Made by a program: the position numbers and the translations under genes | Notes under the pieces: model-generated | Databases searched by the model: none | What the model was told of the DNA's origin: nothing | What the model saw: the letters and a program-made list of their open reading frames with translations, nothing else | Assembly: GCA_964586765.1 (NCBI GenBank) | Contig: CAZPHN010000026.1 | Span: 1 to 29,247 of the forward strand | Direction of reading: 5' to 3' | From: UBA3263 sp964586765 | GTDB taxonomy: Bacteria > Bacteroidota > Bacteroidia > Bacteroidales > Muribaculaceae | Length of the DNA: 29,247 nt | Part shown: positions 21,884 to 27,940 of the stretch, in pieces | How the letters are laid out: each line of letters starts with the position of its first letter | How positions within the stretch are numbered: position 1 is the stretch's first letter

Positions 21884-23416
21884 ATGACAATCGAATCACG
21901 CACTATCAAGACTGCGCTCATCTCCGTATTCTATAAGGACGGATTGGATGAGATTCTTGCCCTTCTCCATAAGGGCGGCGTTAAGTTTTTAAGCACCGGT
22001 GGAACACGCTCTTTTATCGAGGGCTTGGGCTACGAATGTGAGGCTGTAGAGGACCTTACGGGCTATCCTTCAATCTTTGGCGGACGTGTAAAGACGCTCC
22101 ATCCCAAGGTGTTCGGTGGTATCCTTAATCGCCGCGACGATGAAGGCGACCGCAAGCAGGCTGCTGAATTTGAAATTCCCTCGATTGACCTTGTTATCGT
22201 TGACCTCTATCCCTTTGAGGCTACCGTTGCCTCAGGTGCGTCCGACGAAGATATTATTGAAAAAATCGACATAGGCGGTATTTCACTTATCCGTGCCGCT
22301 GCCAAGAACTGGCGCGACGTTATTATCGTTGCCTCCAAGTCACAGTATGCCCCCCTTCGCGATATGCTTGCTGCTCAGGGCGCGGAATCGACTGCCGAAC
22401 AACGCCGCTGGTTCGCCAAGGAGGCATTTGCCGTCAGCAGCAGTTATGACTCAGCCATCTTTAACTATTTTGACCATCAGGGTGAAGTGCCTTCCGCACT
22501 GCGTGTTGCCGTTGACGGAATCAAGCCGATGCGCTATGGCGAAAACCCCCATCAGCCCGGTTTCTTCTTTGGCGATTTCAATGCCATGTTCGACCAGCTC
22601 CACGGCAAGGAAATCAGCTATAACAATCTGCTTGACATCGATGCTGCGGTCAGCCTGATTTCCGATTTCAAGGAAACAACCTTTGCGGTGTTGAAACATA
22701 ATAACGCCTGTGGCGTGGCTTCGCGTCCGAAAGTTGTCGAGGCATGGCGCGACGCACTTGCCGGCGATCCCGTCAGCGCGTTCGGCGGTGTGTTGATTAC
22801 CAACGATACCGTTGACCTCGAGGCAGCAAATGAAATCAACACCATCTTCTTCGAGGTGATTATCGCTCCGGCATATACTGACGATGCGCTCGAAGTGCTC
22901 AAAACGAAGAAAAACCGTATCATCTTGGTGCAGAAAAAGGCATTGGAGACCACCACAAGCTATCGCTCATGTCTTAATGGCGCGCTGGTTCAGGCACGTG
23001 ACCTCAAGGTTGAGACCGCTCAGGACCTCAATCCCGTTACCAATGAACCGGTTGACCCGTCGCAGATTGAAGACTTGCTCTTTGCCAACAAGATTGTAAA
23101 GCACTCCAAGAGTAATGCCATCGTGCTCGCCAAGGGCAAGCAGCTCCTTGCCAGCGGCGTAGGTCAGACCTCACGTGTCGACGCGCTGAAGCAGGCTATC
23201 GCAAAGGCAGGAAGCTTCAATTTCTCGCTCAAGGGCGCGGTTATGGCATCTGACGCATTCTTCCCGTTTGCCGACTGTGTGGAGATTGCCCATGAGGCAG
23301 GCGTCAATGCCGTGATTCAACCCGGCGGCTCAATCCGCGATCAGGAAACCATTGACTACTGCAACGCCCACGGCATGGCAATGGTCACCACCGGCATCCG
23401 CCACTTCAAACACTAA
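21884..23416 (+). CDS. purH: Bifunctional AICAR formyltransferase / IMP cyclohydrolase
   Basis: Catalyses the last two steps of de novo purine synthesis, formylating AICAR with 10-formyl-THF and closing the ring to IMP. The 510 residues match the family. The N-terminal MGS-like IMP cyclohydrolase domain (1-200) has ALISVFYKDGL, KFLSTGGT, the GRVKTLHPKVFGGIL motif and IDIGGISLIRAAAKN. The C-terminal transformylase domain has MRYGENPHQPG, ISYNNLLDIDAA, the catalytic KHNNACG (Lys-His), DPVSAFGG and late QPGGSIRDQETI. The promoter core TAACTTTG is 35 bases upstream of the ATG. In Bacteroidales purH is normally followed by mreB; here a small gene lies between. Confidence 0.98.
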   Translation: MTIESRTIKTALISVFYKDGLDEILALLHKGGVKFLSTGGTRSFIEGLGYECEAVEDLTGYPSIFGGRVKTLHPKVFGGILNRRDDEGDRKQAAEFEIPSIDLVIVDLYPFEATVASGASDEDIIEKIDIGGISLIRAAAKNWRDVIIVASKSQYAPLRDMLAAQGAESTAEQRRWFAKEAFAVSSSYDSAIFNYFDHQGEVPSALRVAVDGIKPMRYGENPHQPGFFFGDFNAMFDQLHGKEISYNNLLDIDAAVSLISDFKETTFAVLKHNNACGVASRPKVVEAWRDALAGDPVSAFGGVLITNDTVDLEAANEINTIFFEVIIAPAYTDDALEVLKTKKNRIILVQKKALETTTSYRSCLNGALVQARDLKVETAQDLNPVTNEPVDPSQIEDLLFANKIVKHSKSNAIVLAKGKQLLASGVGQTSRVDALKQAIAKAGSFNFSLKGAVMASDAFFPFADCVEIAHEAGVNAVIQPGGSIRDQETIDYCNAHGMAMVTTGIRHFKH

Positions 23417-23437
23417 TTAGTTAAATTAAGAATGAAA

Positions 23438-23908
23438 AATTAAAAATGAAAAATGCGTGATGGGTAATCCGCTTCTGGAGCAAAGTAAGGCTTTCGCTGT
23501 TCGCATAATAAATATGTATAAGTATTTGACTGCGACGAAGCGTGAGTTCGTGATTTCAAAGCAGATTCTCCGTTCCGGCACCAGCGTCGGGGCTAATATA
23601 GCCGAGGCGCAGGCCGCGCAAACTAAAGCAGATTTTATTTATAAAGTTCAGATCTCGTTAAAGGAAGCGAATGAAACCAAATTTTGGCTTGAGTCATTAT
23701 TCAAATCGGGCTTTATTACCGAGTTTCAGTTTGAAAGCATGATTACTGACTTAAATTCGTTGATTTATCTAATGATAAGAATCCTGAAGACAGCAAAGGT
23801 AAACGAACTAAGAAAAGATTGTTCTGATTGATAGATTTTTCATTTTAAGTTTTTTCATTAATAAGTACACCGCAAAGATTTTTAATTTTTCACTTTTCAT
23901 TTTTAATT
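23438..23908. repeat. Inverted AT-rich repeats flanking the four-helix-bundle gene
   Basis: AATTAAAAATGAAAAATG at 23438-23455 is matched in inverted orientation by 23891-23908 with one mismatch in 18. These lie just before and after the small gene and are embedded in wider low-complexity ATTAAAAATGAAAA-type sequence. They may be the ends of an inserted cassette; low complexity weakens the case. Confidence 0.6.
23460..23831 (+). CDS. Four-helix-bundle protein (S23/IVP-like family)
   Basis: A 123-residue protein of the four-helix-bundle family first known from open frames in 23S rRNA intervening sequences, and related in fold to Avd of diversity-generating retroelements. Markers seen are the helix FAVRIINMYKYL, then KQILRSGTSVGANIAEAQAAQTKADFIYKVQISLKEANETKFWLE (the conserved RSxxSxxxNIxEG-like and ExxETxYWL-like segments), and a C-terminal helix ending LIYLMIRILKTAK. 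The molecular role is unknown. The start was taken as ATG 23460; an in-frame GTG is one codon earlier. The gene is AT-rich, flanked by inverted repeats and splits the usual purH-mreB neighbourhood, so acquisition by transfer is likely. No rRNA or reverse transcriptase is nearby. Confidence 0.9.
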   Translation: MGNPLLEQSKAFAVRIINMYKYLTATKREFVISKQILRSGTSVGANIAEAQAAQTKADFIYKVQISLKEANETKFWLESLFKSGFITEFQFESMITDLNSLIYLMIRILKTAKVNELRKDCSD

Positions 23909-23914
23909 TAAAAG

Positions 23915-24934
23915 ATGGGTTTATTCTCGTTGACTAAGGAGATTGCGATTGACCTTGGAACGGCCAATACAATCATTTTACATAATGACAAGATTGTCAT
24001 TGACGAGCCTTCGATTGTCGCCATTGACAAGACTACCCAGAAACCTATTGCGGTAGGTAAGGAGGCTCATATGATGCAGGGTAAGGAGAACCCTAATATC
24101 CAGACTATCCGCCCGCTGCGTCAGGGCGTGATTGCCGACTTCAATGCCGCTGAGATGATGATTCGCGGTCTGGTGAAGAAGTCGAGCGGTGCGCGCGGCT
24201 GGTTCTCGCCTTCACTCCGTATGGTGGTGGGTATTCCCAGTGGCTCTACCGAGGTGCAGATTCGTGCGGTGCGTGACTCGAGCGAGCACGCCGGCGGACG
24301 TGACGTCTACATGATTTACGAGCCGATGGCTGCCGCTCTCGGTATCGGACTTGACGTGGAGGCTCCCGCGGGCAATATGATTGTCGACATAGGCGGCGGT
24401 ACCACCGAAATCGCCGTCATTTCGCTTGGCGGTATCGTGACCAACAAGTCTATACAGATTGCCGGCGATGACCTGACCGAAGATATCATCGGACATATGC
24501 GTCGCGCCCATAACCTTCGTGTTGGCGAGCGTACCGCCGAACAGATTAAGATTCACGTGGGCTCAGCCCTGACCGAACTTGAAAATCCGCCGGAGGATTA
24601 CGTTGTTCATGGTCCCAACCATGTTACCGCCCTGCCGATGGAGGTTCCCGTAAGCTATCAGGAAATAGCCCACTGTCTCGAAAAGTCAATCTCGAAGATT
24701 GAAGCAGCTGTGCTCAATGCCCTCGAGCAGACTCCGCCGGAACTCTATGCCGATATTGTCAAAAACGGTATCTGGCTTGCCGGCGGCGGCGCGATGATTC
24801 GCGGTCTTGACAAACGCCTGACCGATAAAATCGGTATTCAGTTCCATGTTGCAGAGGACCCGCTGTTGTCAGTTGCCCGCGGAACTGCCGTCGCCCTCAA
24901 GAATATAGATAAGTTCTCCTTCCTTATCCGCTGA
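23915..24934 (+). CDS. mreB: Rod-shape-determining actin homologue MreB
   Basis: Bacterial actin that organises lateral wall synthesis; 339 residues, usual length. The phosphate-1 motif is IDLGTANT (about 11-18), phosphate-2 is VDIGGGTTEIAVISLGG (about 157-173), and the adenosine motif is WLAGGGAMIRGLD near residue 290. The membrane-binding amphipathic start is MGLFSLTKEI. The start lies just after a low-complexity AT stretch and no clear TAnnTTTG core is seen upstream, so transcription probably comes from purH or a weak promoter. The stop overlaps the mreC start by one base (TGATG), indicating coupling. Confidence 0.97.
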   Translation: MGLFSLTKEIAIDLGTANTIILHNDKIVIDEPSIVAIDKTTQKPIAVGKEAHMMQGKENPNIQTIRPLRQGVIADFNAAEMMIRGLVKKSSGARGWFSPSLRMVVGIPSGSTEVQIRAVRDSSEHAGGRDVYMIYEPMAAALGIGLDVEAPAGNMIVDIGGGTTEIAVISLGGIVTNKSIQIAGDDLTEDIIGHMRRAHNLRVGERTAEQIKIHVGSALTELENPPEDYVVHGPNHVTALPMEVPVSYQEIAHCLEKSISKIEAAVLNALEQTPPELYADIVKNGIWLAGGGAMIRGLDKRLTDKIGIQFHVAEDPLLSVARGTAVALKNIDKFSFLIR

Positions 24935-25791
24935 TGCGGCAACTGATTGAGTTTTTCGTGCGCCATGGCGCATGGTTTACTTTCCTGCTGTTGGCAGGGA
25001 TTAGCTGCGTGATGCTTTTTCGCGGCAATCCCTACCAACAGGCAGTCTATATGACCTCGGCGGGCGCGGTCAGTTCCGGTGTTTACGGAATGGCTAACTC
25101 CGTTACGAGTTATTTCCATCTGCGCTCCATCAACGATGACCTTCAGGAGCGTCTGTCGGCACTCGAAATGGAAAACCTGTCGCTCCGCCGCAGGCTTCAG
25201 CGCGCCGACGAGATGGCTTATGCCGACACTGTCACTCCCGACTCCGCCCTGACGCCATATCGGTTCATCACCGCGCGCGTTATCAATAACTCCATATCCC
25301 ACCGCAATAATTTTATTACCATAAACCGCGGAAGTGATGACGGCGTCAAGCCGGGAATGGGTGTTGTGGATCAGAACGGTGTTGTTGGTGTGGTAAATGT
25401 GACCGGCAAGCATACGGCGCGTGTCATTTCGCTGCTTAACAGCTATTGGCCCATCAGCTGCAAGGTGAAGGGCAGCGACGCGTTCGGTTCATTGGTGTGG
25501 GACGGAAAATCGCCGCGCACGGCGATGCTCGAGGAGATTCCCCGCCATGTGGAGTTTGCCATAGGCGACACGATTATCACCTCAGGTTATTCGCTTGTGT
25601 ATCCCGAGGGTATCCCCGTGGGCGTGGTCATAGCTCAGGCACGCGATACCGACGATAACTTTTTCTCGCTCAAGGTGGAACTGCTGACGGATTTCGCCAC
25701 ACTTTCCACCGTGCGTGTAATTGAAAATTTCCTCAAGGAAGAGATTGAAGAGGTCGAGACCGACCTTATCAATACCACCGGAAAATATTGA
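24934..25791 (+). CDS. mreC: Rod-shape-determining protein MreC
   Basis: Bitopic elongasome scaffold linking MreB to the periplasmic wall synthases; 285 residues. An N-terminal transmembrane segment (about 12-30, WFTFLLLAGISCVMLF) precedes a coiled coil (about 64-95, LQERLSALEMENLSLRRRLQ) and the two-barrel periplasmic domain, with ARVINNSISHRNNFITINRGSDDGVKPGMGVV, the MreC signature, and IITSGYSLVYPEGIPVGVV. It is coupled to mreB by a one-base overlap. The usual next gene, mreD, is absent: rlmN follows directly, so mreD, the class B PBP and rodA must lie elsewhere. Confidence 0.96.
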   Translation: MRQLIEFFVRHGAWFTFLLLAGISCVMLFRGNPYQQAVYMTSAGAVSSGVYGMANSVTSYFHLRSINDDLQERLSALEMENLSLRRRLQRADEMAYADTVTPDSALTPYRFITARVINNSISHRNNFITINRGSDDGVKPGMGVVDQNGVVGVVNVTGKHTARVISLLNSYWPISCKVKGSDAFGSLVWDGKSPRTAMLEEIPRHVEFAIGDTIITSGYSLVYPEGIPVGVVIAQARDTDDNFFSLKVELLTDFATLSTVRVIENFLKEEIEEVETDLINTTGKY

Positions 25792-25793
25792 TA

Positions 25794-26813
25794 ATGAATA
25801 AAAAGCCGTTAATAGGACTTACGCTCGCCCAGCTGCGCGAGGTGGCTGCGGAATGCGGGCTGCCATCCTTTGCCGCCGGACAGATTGCCCGCCGTCTGTA
25901 CGTTAACCGTTGCAGCTCGATTGAGTCGATGACCGAGCTGTCGAAGCGCGGGCGCGAGGCTCTTGCCGCAACTTACTGTGTAGGACTTGAGCCGCCCAAG
26001 GCGGCAGCCAAGAGCAGCGACGGAACCGTCAAATACCTTTTTGAGGGTGCGGGCGGTCGCGACGTAGAGGCGGTTTATATTCCCGATAAGGAGCGTGCCA
26101 CACTCTGCATTTCATCTCAGGCGGGATGTAAGATGGGGTGTACGTTCTGCATGACCGGCAGGCAGGGATTTCATGGAAATCTTGCGGCTTGGCAGATTTT
26201 GAACCAGATTCTCAGCATCCCAGAGTCGGAAACGCTGACAAACATAGTCTTTATGGGGATGGGAGAGCCTATGGATAATCTTGACGCCGTACTCAGGGTG
26301 ATAGAAATCCTTACCGCCCCGTGGGGTCTGGCATGGAGCCCCAAGCGCATAACCGTTTCCTCCATAGGCAAGCTGAAGGAGTTGCGCAGGCTGCTTGATG
26401 AGACCAAGGTGCACATAGCCCTCAGTATTCACTCGCCGTTCAGCGATGAGCGCGCCGGATTGATGCCGGTTGAGCGCGCATGGCCCGTAACGGATGTGCT
26501 CGGACTGATGCGCGAGTATGATTTTGCCCATCAGCGCAGACTGACTGTCGAGTATATAATCTGGAACCATATTAACGATGATATGCGCCATGCCGATGCG
26601 CTGGCTCGCCTGTTGCGTGGTATGGACGTGCGTGTCAATCTGATACGCTATCATGCGTTGCCTGACACCCCCCATCTTCAGTCCGCTCCGGAGTCGGTGA
26701 TGGTGGCGTTCCGTGACCGTCTGAATTCACTTGGAATTACAGCAACCATCCGTGCGAGCCGCGGCGAGGATATTCAGGCGGCGTGTGGAATGCTTGCCGG
26801 AAAAGCACGATGA
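25794..26813 (+). CDS. rlmN: Dual-specificity rRNA/tRNA adenine-C2 methyltransferase RlmN
   Basis: Radical SAM enzyme that methylates A2503 of 23S rRNA and A37 of certain tRNAs. With the ATG at 25794 it has 339 residues; a TTG two codons earlier is possible but unneeded. The iron-sulphur motif CxxxCxxC is GCKMGCTFC (Cys112, 116, 119). The conserved Cys before it lies in RATLCISSQ (Cys105), and the methyl-carrying Cys in RASRGEDIQAACG (Cys331). Other signatures are FMGMGEPMDN, ITVSSIG, HIALSIHSPFSDERAGLMPV and EYIIWNHINDD. Its start lies 2 bases after the mreC stop, and its stop overlaps the next gene's ATG (ATGA), so the unit mreB-mreC-rlmN-GT is continuous. Confidence 0.96.
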   Translation: MNKKPLIGLTLAQLREVAAECGLPSFAAGQIARRLYVNRCSSIESMTELSKRGREALAATYCVGLEPPKAAAKSSDGTVKYLFEGAGGRDVEAVYIPDKERATLCISSQAGCKMGCTFCMTGRQGFHGNLAAWQILNQILSIPESETLTNIVFMGMGEPMDNLDAVLRVIEILTAPWGLAWSPKRITVSSIGKLKELRRLLDETKVHIALSIHSPFSDERAGLMPVERAWPVTDVLGLMREYDFAHQRRLTVEYIIWNHINDDMRHADALARLLRGMDVRVNLIRYHALPDTPHLQSAPESVMVAFRDRLNSLGITATIRASRGEDIQAACGMLAGKAR

Positions 26814-27703
26814 TCAGCGTAGTCATTCCCGTCAGAAACCGCGAGGCTATTGTCGGGCGTACGCTTGACTCCCTTGCCGCACAGACGCGCCAACCGGAGC
26901 AGATTGTGTTGGTTGACAATGCGTCGACCGACGGGACGTTGCAGGTGCTTCGCCGTTGGGCTGAGGGGCGCGATAACGTGACCGTAATCTCCGAGCCGCG
27001 TCCCGGGGCTGCCGAGGCGCGCAACTGCGGACTTGGAGCCGTCACTGAGGAGTATGTCATGTTCTTTGACAGCGATGACGCTATGCCGCCACACCATGTG
27101 GAGGAAGTATGCCGCGAACTGGAACGCTTGGGAATGCCCGATATCGGTGCGTTCGGAATGGAGCGTGTCGGGCTCGACGGCTCGGTTGTCCGCAAGGATT
27201 TCAAAGGGGGTGACCTCATGTTCAATCAGATTTTTCACTCGACGCTATCGACTCAGCGTTATGTTGTCCGCACCGGGTTTATCCGAGGTGTGGGCGGATG
27301 GGTCGAGCAGACGCCGGTATGGGATGATTTTCTGCTTGGAATCATACTGCTTTCGCGTCAGCCGGACCTCAAGGAGCTGAAACTTAGCGCGCCGGTGCGC
27401 GTGTATGCTCAGGCTGACAGCATTACCGGCACGGATTATTCAGGGAAGGCAGGAAAATGGGAGGCGTTGCTTGACCGCTGCACGGACGCGCTCCGTAATG
27501 CCGGACTTGCGCAATATGAACCGTTTATAAACTATCGCCGCGCAATCTTGGCGGGCGAATATCGCCGCGAGGGTCATCCGGAGCTTGCCGACCAACTGAC
27601 TCCGACGCCGCTTATGCGAATGGTTGCGCGTTACGTCGCCGCCGGCGGTCGCGGCGTTTCCTACCTCGCCGCCCTTACTCACCGCTCCCGTTTGCTTAAG
27701 TAA
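26810..27703 (+). CDS. Family 2 glycosyltransferase
   Basis: A 297-residue GT-A fold glycosyltransferase, cytoplasmic, with no membrane span. The N-terminus MISVVIPVRNREAIVGRTLDSL is the family-2 nucleotide-binding start. A metal-binding segment EYVMFFDSDDAMPP (DSDD) follows at about residue 84, and VEQTPVWDDFLLGIILL supplies the likely catalytic Asp pair near 165-175. The frame is open 27 bases further upstream, but the ATG at 26810 begins exactly at the conserved VVIPV strand and overlaps the rlmN stop as ATGA, so it was chosen. It probably adds a sugar to a surface glycan; donor and acceptor are unknown. It closes the mre-rlmN unit. Confidence 0.92.
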   Translation: MISVVIPVRNREAIVGRTLDSLAAQTRQPEQIVLVDNASTDGTLQVLRRWAEGRDNVTVISEPRPGAAEARNCGLGAVTEEYVMFFDSDDAMPPHHVEEVCRELERLGMPDIGAFGMERVGLDGSVVRKDFKGGDLMFNQIFHSTLSTQRYVVRTGFIRGVGGWVEQTPVWDDFLLGIILLSRQPDLKELKLSAPVRVYAQADSITGTDYSGKAGKWEALLDRCTDALRNAGLAQYEPFINYRRAILAGEYRREGHPELADQLTPTPLMRMVARYVAAGGRGVSYLAALTHRSRLLK

Positions 27704-27709
27704 AAAATT

Positions 27710-27846
27710 ATGGAATCAACAAGCATATCAAGTGCCAATTTACTCAAGAGTCAGTTCAATGAGATTGTGATTGTGATGAAAAACTCTCAGCACTGCTGAG
27801 ACAAATAAACTTGACCAATAACCGTACGGAACAAGAAGAAAACTGA
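27710..27846 (+). pseudogene. Possible small gene broken by a frameshift
   Basis: A 29-codon frame starting at 27710 (MESTSISSANLLKSQFNEI...) stops at 27799. A second frame, open from 27763 to 27846 (…ALLRQINLTNNRTEQEEN), continues smoothly in composition. Joining them would give a protein of roughly 45 residues. The break coincides with a perfect 7-bp hairpin at 27785-27801. I recognise no family. It could instead be two chance frames; the rest of the 237-base gap shows only a promoter core at its end. Confidence 0.35.
27785..27801. repeat. Perfect hairpin TCTCAGC-ACT-GCTGAGA
   Basis: A 7-bp stem with a 3-base loop, about 80 bases after the glycosyltransferase stop. On the minus strand it is followed by a GTTTTTC run, so it could end minus-strand transcription. 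On the plus strand there is no T-tract. Confidence 0.6.
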
Positions 27847-27927
27847 GCGTGTTCTTTATCGCGCATTGACGCAACTTACCGCTAATTATTTATAGGCGAA
27901 AAGACGCGAAAAGTCACTAAAAATTCA

Positions 27928-27935
27928 TAACTTTG
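27928..27935 (+). promoter_or_regulatory. Promoter -7 core just before the AlbA_2 gene
   Basis: TAACTTTG ends 5 bases before the ATG at 27941. Transcription would start essentially at the start codon, implying a leaderless or nearly leaderless message. No TTG is seen at the expected -33 position. Confidence 0.5.
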
Positions 27936-27940
27936 CAGTT

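Noticed and set aside
23460..23831. The four-helix-bundle gene as part of a diversity-generating retroelement
   Set aside because: No reverse transcriptase, template repeat or variable repeat is found in the window. Only the fold family is shared with Avd.
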